Shown here one piece after another: positions 47,684-58,806 of a stretch of DNA of 64,000 bases. This DNA comes from Cymodocea nodosa (taxonomy: Eukaryota > Streptophyta > Magnoliopsida > Alismatales > Cymodoceaceae), in NCBI GenBank assembly GCA_036874045.1, contig JAZBRI010000003.1, positions 7,142,501 to 7,206,500 of the forward strand, written 5' to 3'. A program made the position numbers and the translations under genes. Within the stretch, counting starts at the first letter, position 1. Every line of letters begins with the position of its first letter. The notes under the pieces are model-generated. The model worked only from the letters and a program-made list of their open reading frames with translations, did no database searches and had not been told where the DNA came from.

Positions 47684-49382
47684 CTAAAGATTTCTTTTGA
47701 AATTCTTGCATCGTGTGCTATCATTTATATGCTGCATTTCATCAATTTGTACATATTTTTCTCCCTTTTTGATTACACATGGAATAGTTTTTCTCTTACT
47801 ATTCTTAATACTGGAAATAAAAATATTATTTTTAATAGTACCATCATGCAATATATAATTTTCAAAAGATGCATCGTGTAAACCAATACCATGTTTTTCT
47901 ACATTTGATATTTTACTACTGAGTTCATTTGTTAAAGTTTGACTATTATTCCATTTACTTAATATAGCCTTTTGATCGCGGACTTTAATCTTTAACACAT
48001 CAATTTCTGAATTTAAATTAGTAATAATAAGTTCCAGTTTTTCAATTTCACAGATCATTTTCTTCTTATCAGCAATTAAATTTTCACAATCAACATGCAA
48101 TTTTCTTTCTATAGTAGTGAACTTTAAAATTTCCTTTGCATGCCTTTGATTTTCTTCTTTAAATTTATTTAACGTAGAGTTCAAAAAATCAATCTTATTT
48201 TCAGATTCATCTAGCATTTTCCTAGTGTCCTTTCTTTCTATTTTGACTTTCTTATATTTTCTAGCCAGTCTATTGTATTCAACAAGTAATCCATCAAAAC
48301 TATCAAAATTAGCATTTTGATTAGAGGATACCTCACTGGACTTTTCCATAAACCATACATTTGCCAGATTTTCTTTTGAATCTGATGTTGATGAGGATTC
48401 ATTGTCTGATGTTGAATCCTTTGTTTCTTCACTTTGTGAAGCTGAAGAGTCATCCCATGTCACTTTAAGCGCCCTTCTCTTTCTGAATTTCTTATTCATG
48501 AAATTCCTCCTCGAATTCTTCTTATCTTTGTTGAGAGGACAATCAGTTTGAAAGTGACCCAGCCTATTGCACTTGCAGCATATACTTTTGTCTTTCGTGA
48601 ATGACTTCTTCTCCATATCACCAGATGTCTTTGCTGACCTAAAGTTCCTGCGTTTCTTCAACAGATTTCTAAATTTTCTGGTCAACAACAATAAATCATC
48701 GTTAGAATCACTAGTGACTTCTGAGACTTTATCAGCCTCAAAAGCTAGATCCCTTCTAGGATTTTTCTCTTTTGGATCTAAATGTTGTACTTCATAGGTT
48801 GTTAGATTTCCTATGAGATCATCGAGAGTATATGTATTTAAGTCTTTGGACTCTTCAATAGATGTTGTCTTTTGAGCCCAAATTTTAGTTAAAGATCTAA
48901 GGATCTTTCTTACCAAGTCTTTTTCCTTGAATTTCTTGCCTAAAGATTTTAATGAATTTACAATCTCAAGAAAACGGGAAAACACGTCAGAGATACATTC
49001 ATTTTCGTGCATTTTAAAAAGCTCATATTTATGTACTAACATATTGATCTTAGATTCCTTGACCTGATTAGTACCTTCGTTGGCAACTTCTAATGCATGC
49101 CATATCTCATATGTAGTTTGATATGCAGAAAAATTATTAAATTGATCATGAGATAAAGCACAAAACAAGATGTTTAAACCTTTAGCATTCATTGTCATTC
49201 GCTCCTTTTCATCAAAAGTCCAAGTATCATATGGAGTCGTAACTAACACTATAGGATTGTTAATTATATGCCATAATTTGAAATCGATTGACTGAAAGAA
49301 TACTTTCATCCTATATTTCTAGTAGCCATAATTACTACCTTCAAACATAGAAGGACGATTAGTGGTCTGTCCTTTAGTCATA
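47684..49382 (-). pseudogene. gag part of Sirevirus D
   Basis: Starts near 49382 (MTKGQTTNRPSMFEGSNYG). Gag core: KGLNILFCALSHDQFNNFSA, MHENECISDVFSRFLEIVN. Zinc knuckle CCKCNRLGHFQTDC (C-X2-C-X4-H-X4-C). Then RRALKVTWDDSSASQSEETK and a long coiled coil (YNRLARKYKKVKIERKDTRK, EIEKLELIITNLNSEIDVLK), a Sirevirus gag trait. The continuous stretch 47684-49309 reads 541 residues. Confidence 0.88.
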
Positions 49383-49495
49383 ACTAAGATTTCAGAATTA
49401 TCCATTTTAAACAAATGATCTGAAGTAGATGACAAGAAAAACCAATTCCTAAATAGAGAAATGAAGGCTTTTCGGATGTTTTAAACAGTTTAATT

Positions 49496-49507
49496 GCTCT
49501 GATACCA
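49496..49507 (-). other. Primer binding site of Sirevirus D
   Basis: gctctgatacca is exactly the reverse complement of TGGTATCAGAGC, the initiator tRNA-Met type site. It abuts the 5' LTR at 49508. Confidence 0.92.
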
Positions 49508-50727
49508 GTTGTAGGATCGTCTATATCACAAGAGGGGGGGTGAATTGTGTCTTTAATAATTAAACTAGCGGATAAAACAAGAGCACAAAACACGTAAATG
49601 AAATTCTATTCTTTTATTTCAAGACAGAATTTACAATATCTTTTCAGCTCAATTCTCTTCTTGACGGTTTTGATACAGTAATTTTTGATATACAATTCAA
49701 ATAGGAAAATAAAGCTCTTTTTCAAAACTAATTTTAAATTGTATAAAACCTGATCTTTATGCACACAGCTCTTTTCTTTCTCTTTGCTCAACTTCTGTAT
49801 CTCTTCTTCTCTAGTTGTCAAATTTCCAGACTTCTTACGTTTGCAGCTCCTTTTCTAAAATTGCTTGGAATTTCGAACTTCTTCTGATGTTGGAGAACTT
49901 TTCAGAATATGAATATTCAAACTTAACTTTTTAGTTAGAGATCCAGATTGAATATTCAGACTTGGTTTTTGAGATTGGGATATTCTATTGTAATGTAGCT
50001 CGTACTCTCTATTTGTAGTCGAACTCTGTTGTCTTTCACATTCAGCATGTTCATCCACGTGATCCACAATCCATAATCCATAATCCACGTATTAATTTTC
50101 TCTTTAATCCAAATTACTTTCTATTTAAATTTCCACTTTCTTCACTAACAATCTAAGTTTCCACGATCTCCACTCGTAGATTCACCGAAATTTTATCTTC
50201 CTGGAGTCTTGTAGAATATCTTCTAAGTCTTCGATTTAGTCGAACATTTATTCTTTAACTCATGTCAAAACTCGAACACTTATCCTTTAACTCTTCGAGT
50301 TCTTGCACCTGCAAAACATGTGACTAAACAAGGAAACTTATCTGTTCGTTAGTCCTTTTATAAAACTCAAACAGTTATCTATCCATGCGTATAAAAACTC
50401 GAACAGTTATCTAACTATTCGATTTTTCATTACCGAACGCACATGGAAAATACGTGACAACTTAAAACATTAAAAACATACGTGCGGATAACTTAACTAT
50501 ACGAGTTTTTAACATAAAGTATTCGACAAAAACGAAACGTTAACTATCCGAAAGTTTAACTATTGTAAATCTAGCTCTTCGGAAATCTTTAATTTATCTG
50601 ACATAAAAATGAAACTTTCCGATAATTTGTTAACTATTATACTTAGAGAAATATACTTAGAGAATATTATGTAGATTTATTTAAATACATTAATAAAGCA
50701 TACATCATCAAAATTAAATACCTAACA
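49508..50727 (-). repeat. 5' LTR of Sirevirus D
   Basis: Partner of 38141-39348, same terminal sequences, followed by TSD gcatt at 50728-50732. Confidence 0.93.
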
Positions 50728-51230
50728 GCATTCTCTTAAAAGCATAAGTTCCATTAGGACAAGTGAAAGTTGTTTTCTCTTTATCCTCTAATGCTATTAG
50801 AATTTGATTATAACCTGAATACCCGTTTAGGATACAAAAATATTCTTGCCTTACTAATCTTTCCAGCATTTGATCTATAAAAGGTAAGGGAAAATGATCT
50901 TTCCTAGTCATAGCATTCAACTTTCTATAATCTATACATACTCTCCAGCCTGATTGAATTCTAGTAGGTATCAAGTCTTGACTTTCATTCCTAATAACTG
51001 TTAATCCTGATTTCTTGGGAACTACATGGATTGGACTAACCCACGAGCTATCAGAAATTGGATAAATTATGTCATTATCTAACCATTTCACTATTTCCTT
51101 CCTGACTACTTTAAGGTTTGGATTTAATCTCCTCTCAGGAATTCTAACAGGTTTAGCATTATCTTCTAAATATATGTGGTGATAGCATAAAGTTAAACTT
51201 AACCCTTTTATATCAGTCATAGTCCATCCT
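50728..51230 (-). pseudogene. Reverse transcriptase of Athila M, first piece
   Basis: DIKGLSLTLCYHHIYLEDNA, NPNLKVVRKEIVKWLDNDII, SSWVSPIHVVPKKSGL, GWRVCIDYRKLNAMTRKDHF, YFCILNGYSGYNQI, then KEKTTFTCPNGTYAFKRM up to the Sirevirus D insertion. Confidence 0.87.
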
Positions 51231-52070
51231 ATTGCTTCTTTATAACTTTTTACTACATCTTTTAATTTAGCTATTTGATCCTCTTTTAAATCTGAAGCAA
51301 TAATGATTAGACAGGTTTGTTTATCTTCTAGAAATATATAGGTTAATTCAGGAGGTAAAGGTTTTAATTCTAAATGTTGCCCATCAGAAGCTAGAGCTCC
51401 TAATTGAACATCATCATTTTCTAAATTAATTTCTTCCTAATCTCCTTCTATATTTATGCTTTCACTTTCTTCTAAAATTTCAGAATTGATTTGCCTATTT
51501 AATTCTTCTTGAATCACATCATCTAACATGTCTCCTTCATCCTCTAAAAAGTCTATGGTATGTAAGGACATTTCTAACTCGTCAAATCTTTCTAGTTTGA
51601 AAATATTTAATTGAGTATCCTCATTACCATATGCTAACTTCATTACTCCTGTTTTACAATTTATAACAGCCCCTGATGTTGCTAAAAATGGTCTTCCCAA
51701 AATTAAAGATGTATCACTATTTTTATGCTTAATTTGTTGAGAATCCAAAATTACAATATCAATAGGATATATAAACTTTTTGATTTTAATTAATACATCC
51801 TCTATTTTTCCTCTAGGGTATCTTATACTTCTATCAGCTAATTGAATAACCGCACTAGTAGGAGTTAAACCTTCTAATCCTAAGGATGCAAATATATCAC
51901 TTAGCATAACATTTATACCTGCACCTAAGTCTATTAAGGTTCTTTCTAGAATGGTATTTCCTATGGTGCATGATATAACAGGGATTCAGGATCAAATAAC
52001 TTTTTAAGAATTTGTGGCAGAAATAGGGAACTACTTTGCTCAGCTAAAACGACTTTTCTAAGAACTTTTC
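51231..52070 (-). pseudogene. Protease part and acidic linker of Athila M
   Basis: Protease text with the DLGAGINVM-type active site near 51910-51940, QLADRSIRYPRGKIEDVLIK, LILGRPFLATSGAVI. Then the acidic linker SLHTIDFLEDEGDMLDDVIQ that leads into RT, as in A and B. Confidence 0.82.
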
Positions 52071-53122
52071 GCTCTCTTTTCCTGGTACACCAATCTTTTA
52101 GAAATTTAGCACAAGATGACATTTTCTACAATAGATCTAACAAAGGAATGTTAACTTGTACTTTTTCAAAAATTTCTCTAATTTTTTCTTGTTTTTCAAG
52201 TATTGTTTGTTGTAATCTTTCAGGATAGGGTGCTAAAGATTGTGATTTAAAAGATTCTTTTTCTTTCATTTGATTTGTTTGATCATTTTTAGCTTCATTA
52301 GCAGATTCAGATTGTTCTTCAGTAATTTCTAGATTTTCAGCTATTACATTTTCATTATCATTTTGATTTTTACTCTTATCCACCTTCATATTATTTTCAT
52401 TTTGAGTTCTTAGTGGTATATCAGTTACAGATCTTAATGTTACACATACATCTTCTAGATTTTCGTTACTCTCATGATGTGTTTGTATATCATTTTCGTG
52501 ATTATGATCTTTAATTGTTTTTAGTTTTAAAGTGCATTCTTTAAATTCTCTTGCATTAATATTTTCTGTTTGCTGTATATTTTGCAAATTATGCAGATCT
52601 ATAATATTATAATTTTCATTGTCTTATTGCATAACTTGTATTTTCATTGTATATTTGTCCAATGCTTTTAGTTTTCTTTCCAAATCATCTAATCTCATTA
52701 CAATCAATTTTTGATCAATTTTCATTATGGTTTTTTCAGTTTCGTAAATTATATCATTTTTAGGTTCTGAATATGCTTCCTTATAATTTAATGGGTTGAC
52801 TTCTTGTTGCTTACACATAAAGTATTCTAGTTTGTCCAGGTTTTGCTCTATACTACGCTCCAATCTGTCATACCTATCCCAAACTTTAGTGTCTCTCAAC
52901 ATATTACACATTCTATACTGACCATCAGTTGGGTAAACTATAGGATTCTCGTACTCAACTCTATTATACTGAGGATAATTCATTTGTTGTTCATGGGATC
53001 TAACCATCTGTAAGCGTCTTAGTTTCAAATAGTCAGAAATGTCGTGTCCTTCAGAATTGCAAAATTCACATATGCTAATTACAGGTTTCAAAAATCTTTA
53101 AGCATAAGCATATGCCATATTC
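52071..53122 (-). pseudogene. gag part of Athila M
   Basis: Opens MAYAYA near 53122, about 110 bases after the primer site, with the zinc-knuckle region CEFCNSEGHDISDY at residues 17-30. The polar middle has NEDVCVTLRS-like text, then APYPERLQQTILEKQEK. Same opening as gag of A. Confidence 0.75.
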
Positions 53123-53231
53123 TCAATTACAGAAGAAAACACACAACTCTAGCTATTAAAACGAAACAGCTCTAATAGTTGCTTATATTAATTCAATTCA
53201 ATTCAATACTAGTCAATTCAATTCAATTCAA

Positions 53232-53249
53232 TCCCCAGCAACGACACTA
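53232..53249 (-). other. Primer binding site of Athila M, tRNA-Asp type
   Basis: Reads tagtgtcgttgctgggga on the minus strand, 14 of 18 positions as in TGGCGCCGTTGCCGGGGA. Lies 7 bases from the LTR end, as in A. Confidence 0.72.
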
Positions 53250-53256
53250 TAAAACT

Positions 53257-55481
53257 TGTTTGTATTTACCCAGCACGACACTAGAATATCTGATTTGATC
53301 TCCAATAACGTACTAGAAAAACTTGGATTTGTTAACTTCTGTTTTTACTTAATTAATTTATCTTTATACCTATTCTTTTTCTTTTAGAAGTAAACAAACA
53401 ACCTTTAATACAATTTAGATATTAATTCCAATTTGTACTTTAATTGTAAGTGCACAGTGTCTATTGTATCAATGTGCAAGTACAGGTCGATCCCATAGGG
53501 AATTGCTTAAGAATTTAGAACTGTCCATTTGTTAACAATCAAATTTATATATTCAATAAGCTCTCCGTTGAATTACAGTTAACTCAATGGACAAAGTTCG
53601 TTGAGTTATGGCTAACTCAACAAACTAACCTCGTGGACTTAAGTTAACTCCACGAGCTTGTCTTTTCTTTTTAAAACTGCTATTTACAAAGGAATTTGGC
53701 CAACCATTGGGTGATTCCACAGATTGTAAATAACATCAATTAAGCTCTTTAATGTTAGTAAACATTGAATTTATCATTAAGCATACTAACATTCAGATAA
53801 TTCAAACAGTAACTATTAAAATATTTAAGTCTTTTGATCGAACCAATTTCAGTAAACTGTAAAACTAAAACAAACATAAAGCAATCACAATATTAACAAA
53901 GATAACATTAATCACGATACAACACAAACAATACAACACTCAAATACAAAATACAAACACATATAAATTATTTTTTGTATTTTTGTTTTAATATGAACAT
54001 GGAAATGGGCGAAAGGTGAAATGTAAAGTAATCTCAATCGACAGTAAATACTTCCGTCACTACATACGATGTGATTACACCACTGAAAATTAAACCACTT
54101 ACAATTCTATCTCCTCTCCCTATAGAATCGTGAGTCTAGAATTGCAAGATGATCTCCTCTTCAACATACAGACATCAACCTGAAGCCAAGGCTAGAAGCT
54201 TTACGATCTCCTGAAATATGAGTCGACGCTTGGTGAAAATGGCATCCCTTCCCGCGACGCAATCACTCCTCACAGTGATTGTCAAGCACTGTGTTTGGCT
54301 CAGAATCGACCCAACATCAAGAAAGTATTCTCACAGACCTCCGATGGTTGGTGATTGTGGTGGTGGTAACGATGGTTGGTGTGGTACTTTGGAGAATTGC
54401 CAATACTGCCTGTAGAAAGCTCGGTACTCCTCCTTTGTACACACTAGTCGTCCATCGATCACACACATTTCTTCTTTTTCTTCTTTTCTTTTATATTTCT
54501 TCAGTGGTAACTGCTTCTGCTTGAATGGTCAGTTGGATTTCCTTCATCCATATCAATGACGATGATTTCTTCTTCCTTCGACGAGTGAATTCCTACGTAA
54601 TACGTGAGATCGTGGTTTTTTCTTCCAACTATTCCTATTTCTGCAACCGCTATAGTGGCATATTAGAAAATAAATAGTCCGTGGAGTTACAGATAACTCA
54701 ACGGACTTTCTTCGTTGATTTAACTATAAAATACGTGCATAAATTTAACTATCTGATACTTAGATACATTTCAGATACTTATAAACTTAACTATCCGATG
54801 CTCAGATGCATTTTGAATAGTTATAAATAACTCACTGATATATAACTTAAGTAAATCTACCAGATCTCGACACATGTCAGCAGCAATTTAATAATAAAAG
54901 AAACATTTCAGAGAGTTACAGGTCTAACTATCCAATGCTCAACTACAATTTCGAATAGTTAGAGATAACTTACCGAAAATCCACTTAAGTCACTTTCCCA
55001 AAACATGACACGTGTCTACAACTATTTTATAAATAAAAGGAGATTTCAAAGAGTTACATATATAACTAACCGATGCCCAATTGCAATTTTGGATAGTTAT
55101 AGATAACTCATCGAAAGTTCACTTAAGTCATGCGTTATGGTTTCGACATGTGTACTTCAGGAAATAATAAACTATTCTTTTAAAACATAACTGTTCGGCA
55201 GTTTAAACATAACTATCCGATACATGTTCAGTATTTTAAACATAACTGTCCGAAATATTAGAAAATTCGGATACTTAAGAATTTCATAGCCTGCAACTTA
55301 CTAACAGTTCAAAAAAAATGTACTAAATTACATTAATTCCCCAAAATTAAGTAGATTCTTTAATTAAAGCATATAACAGTGCAATTATAACATAATGACT
55401 TAATTCTCATATGATAAGCTAAATATTATGCAATTAACCATCATTTAACCGTTAATAATATGCACTTTTTCATTCTAAACA
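53257..55481 (-). repeat. 5' LTR of Athila M
   Basis: Terminal sequences as in N, but 2225 bp long against 1833 bp. Much of the extra length is in the U3, where a unit of roughly 150 bp with CCGATGC, TGCA, AGTTATAGATAACT and CACTTAAGTCA words recurs (54740-55140). A GTAAGT word (minus strand, 54097-54102) lies in the leader, as in the other LTRs. Confidence 0.9.
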
Positions 55482-56508
55482 GAGAATAATCTACCTCAAT
55501 TTCTGTAGGTAGAAGTAGTAAATATAACATGTTATGTGATAAATAGAGTTCATTTGAGACCTATCTTAAATAAAACACCATTTGAGATCTAGCATGAAAG
55601 AGTTCCTAACATTGCATATATGAAACATTTTAGATGTAGATGCTTTAGCTTAGATACTAAGGATAACAAAGATAAGTTTCATGCAAAATCAAATGAAAGT
55701 ATCTTTGTTGGTTATTCACATAGAAGTAAAACATATAGAGTATTTCATATGGATACTAAAACCATAGAGGAAACTCTTCATGTGGTATTTGATGAAACAC
55801 ATGTTGAAAATTTAGATTAGGTTAGTAAAAATATATCAGATGATGAATTGCAACTTGAAATTGCTCTTAACAAGGAAAATAGACAAGGTGGTGAAGTTCA
55901 TAAAAACAAAAATTGGAGGTACTCATCTAGTCATCCACCAGAATTAATTATAGGTGATTCTCATCAAGGTGTTATGACTAGATCTAGGTTAAATATTGTT
56001 GGTGCTTATGCGTTTATTTGTCAGATTAAATCTAAAAATGTTTCTGATGTGTTAGAAGATGAATACTGGATAATGGCAATGCAAGAAGAATTATAGCAAT
56101 TTGTCAGAAACAATGTGTGAAAATTAGTACCATTACCTCCAAATCATCAGGTTATAGGAACTAAATGGATATTTAGAAATAAATTTGATGAAACATACCA
56201 TATTGTTAAAAATAAGGCTAGACTTGTAACTTAAGGATATAATCAAGAGGAAGACATAGACTATGATGAAACATTTGCTCCTATTACTAGATTAGAAACT
56301 ATTAGAATATTGTTAGCCTTTGCTTATTATATGAATTTCATTCTATATCAAATGGATGTTAAAAGTGCATTTCTTAATGGTTATATTAAGGAGGAAGTAT
56401 ATGTTAAACAACCACCAAGGTTTGAAGATGAAAAATATCTTGAATATGTTTTTAGATTGAATAAGGCTCTCTACAAATTAAAGCAAGCCCCCAAATCTTG
56501 GTATGAAA
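55482..56508 (+). pseudogene. Integrase end and RT start of Sirevirus G
   Basis: Integrase C-terminal text FRCRCFSLDTKDNKDKFHAK, VGYSHRSKTYRVF, then NWRYSSSHPPELIIGDSHQG. RT start: [63 protein letters not shown], where solo LTR H interrupts. The left edge meets the LTR of M. Fossil, broken. Confidence 0.82.
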
Positions 56509-57998
56509 TGAAAGGCCCTTTAGATTTTAATAATGCAAAAATCCATGTGAGGAAACAAATTGTATTTCACAGGTGTCAAGATATTTTAGCAAACTGAAAA
56601 TCAAATGGTAGATAAATAGATACAGTTAATTCAGAACTTACTACTAGAGAAAGACAGGATTTTTCGGTGAGTTAAAGACTTAAGTATCATAAGAGTTAGT
56701 TTAAACACAACAGAAATACCTTTGAAAAGTTAGAAGGTTACCAGACTTAAGTATCTGGAAGAAATGGATTTTTGGTGAGTTATAGGCTTAAGTATCTGAA
56801 GAGTCAATTTAAAGCAGCAGATACACCGTTGGACAGTTAGAAGGATAACTATCCGAAATTACAAGGCCTTTGGAAAGTTTGAAAGATAGTTGGTTGAATA
56901 ATCAAAAGGTTAGGAAGGCTAACTATCTAGAAATTCGAGGAAATCAGAAAGTTAGGAAGGCTAACTATCCAAAACTTAAGTCATTCAAATTACTCACATG
57001 CAAAAATTCAGACAGAAGCTTAAAAGGATTTTCGAAAAGTTAGAAAGCTAACTATTTGAAAAATAGGAAGTTTCGGAAGGTTACAGAATGAACTATTTGA
57101 AACTTAAGTCATTCTATTATGCATATGCCAAAATAGGAAAACTTCAGTCGAAAGCTTTGAAGAAAATCAAAAGTTTACTGTAGCTAACTATCCGAAAGTC
57201 AAAACGATTTGGTAAGTTACAACTACAAGTATCTGAACTTAAAGACACCTCACGTGAATGACTTAAAATTCCACGTGACACAAACAAAAGGACTTAAGTG
57301 GATTTTCGATGAGTTATGGCTATCCTTCAAAGAGTTACACAACTAACCATCTGAAAATCACAAGGAATCGAAATGTTAACTTGAAAAACCTTCCTAAATG
57401 GTAACTTACCATTTTTGGGCTTATAAATTCGGTAAAGTACAATAGAATACATCTATTAGAAAGAATATGATCGTTATACCTCTTGGTATAAATATAATCA
57501 GTAAAGAAAAGATAAGTACACAACGTTTTATCATATACTATTGAGAGGTATACCAAAAGTCATTCCACAATACATAGTACAGTGAAAAGCAAAAGGCTCA
57601 CTACGCATAAAGCTTTGTTTGACAAAGGAAAGTTTGGTTCATGAACTTACACCTGAAAGTTCACTATTGATTCAAGGCTTACACCAATAAGCTCAAAGGA
57701 AAGGTTGGTTTGGAGCTTGTACCTCAAAGCTCGATTGGTTGGTTCTTGCTTGGACCTTAAAGCAAGTGATTGTAAGTTGTGAAAGTTTAGTGAAGCCCAA
57801 GTGAATCTTGAGGGTGGACTAGCCGTTAGTAGTGAACCACCTAATAATCTCTTTATGTCAAGTTTTTATTACTGCTTTGCATGTTTATTTAATATCAATG
57901 CTTACTAACTAATTAAATCAACTAGTTAAGATTGAAAATAATCAAAAAAAGCAAATAGTATCATTCACCCCCCTTTGGTAAGTCTTTAAGTCCTAACA
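56509..57998 (+). repeat. Solo Sirevirus LTR (H), C-type, inside RT of G
   Basis: Reverse match to the LTRs of C: taataatgcaaaaatcc near the start, caccccccttt and cctaaca at the end. It is flanked on both sides by tgaaa (56504-56508 and 57999-58003), a clean 5-bp target duplication. No internal region. More diverged from C's LTRs than these are from each other, so older. Confidence 0.88.
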
Positions 57999-58115
57999 TG
58001 AAAGATTAAAAAAAAAATTTATTAAGAAAAATTTTAATATGGGTAAAGTAGATACTACTTTATTTATTAAAAAATTTGGGAAGGATATTTTAATTATGCA
58101 AATCTATGTTGATGA
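57999..58115 (+). pseudogene. RT of Sirevirus G, continued
   Basis: Short piece with MGKVDTTLFIKKFGKDILIM and the catalytic QIYVDDI box. It ends where Athila LTR sequence begins. Confidence 0.8.
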
Positions 58116-58119
58116 CATC

Positions 58120-58806
58120 TGTTTGGGGTTGTTAAGTCACATCATAAACTTGTTTTATTTTGTTTTTATGCTTATATTAATAAATTCTCTTAAAAGTAAA
58201 CAACCTTTCACACAAATTAGATATTAAGTCTAATTTGTATTTTAACTGCAAGAGCACAGTGTATATTGTATTTATGTGCAAGTACAGGTCGATCCCATAA
58301 AGATTGAGTAAGAATTGTGTAATGCTCCAATTTTTATATTAGAGTTTATATGTATATAGTTAAGCACTCTACTGAGTTATAGTTAACACAACGGACCTAG
58401 TTCGTGGAGTTATGGTTAACTCAACGGACTAACCTTGTAAACTTAAGTTAACTCCACGAGCCTCTCTTTCCAGTTAAATACTACCATTTACAGAGGAATT
58501 CGGCCAACCATTGGGTGATTTCATAGAATGTAAATAACATCAAGTAAGCTCTTTAATATTAGTTAATATTAGATTTATCATTAAGCAACACTAACATTCA
58601 GATATTTCAAACAGTAACTATTAAAATCTTTAAGTATCTGGAACAATTCAATTTTAGTAAATTGTAAAACTATTTTCTATTTTCTGAATCAAACAAACAT
58701 AAAACATTCATAATATTGAGAATGATAACATTAATCACGATACAAAACAAATAATACAACACTTTAATACTAAATGTAAACATAAATAATTTGTTTTTGT
58801 TATTTA
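58120..58806 (-). repeat. 3' LTR of Athila K, first piece
   Basis: Reverse Athila LTR from near its end through the gtcgatcccata box and the three-hairpin block, to ttgtttttgttattt, where plus-strand LTR J begins. It resumes at 60562. Confidence 0.8.

Larger units (their letters stand above)
38141..50727 (-). mobile_element. Large Sirevirus-type Ty1/copia element D with an extra ORF
   Basis: Both LTRs present (38141-39348 and 49508-50727), TSD gcatt, initiator-Met primer site, several polypurine tracts, full gag-protease-integrase-RT-RNase H order. Between RNase H and the 3' LTR lies a further 5 kb with an Athila-U3-like block and an extra ORF. At 12.6 kb it is long even for Sireviruses, which often have an env-like gene here. 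The LTRs differ by a few percent by eye; younger than M. Outline looks whole; coding parts carry several breaks. Confidence 0.92.
33115..55481 (-). mobile_element. Athila-type Ty3/gypsy element M, interrupted by Sirevirus D
   Basis: Right to left: 5' LTR (55481-53257), primer site (53249-53232), gag, protease, RT, [Sirevirus D 50727-38141], rest of RT, RNase H, integrase, spacer with repeats, extra ORF to about 33115. No 3' LTR is found at its left end, so the copy is incomplete. It lies within the G element. Best copy in the window for the order of Athila parts. Broken, with several breaks. Confidence 0.88.
30089..58115 (+). mobile_element. Sirevirus-type Ty1/copia element G, invaded by Athila M and others
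   Basis: The 5' LTR (30089-31733), primer site and gag (31808-33105) lie left of Athila M. An integrase-RT piece on the same strand (55482-58115) lies right of it, and the M LTR ends inside integrase text. Treating the two parts as one element is an inference from strand, order and style. RT is further split by solo LTR H. The 3' end of G is not seen. Broken in several places; older than M, D and H. Confidence 0.6.

Noticed and set aside
54218-54415. Small ORF kept in several LTR copies, antisense to the LTR (also 16381-16644 minus, 59409-59606 minus, 23919-24107 plus)
   Set aside because: It is open mainly because the LTR leader itself is conserved. It shows no known motif and its ends shift between copies.
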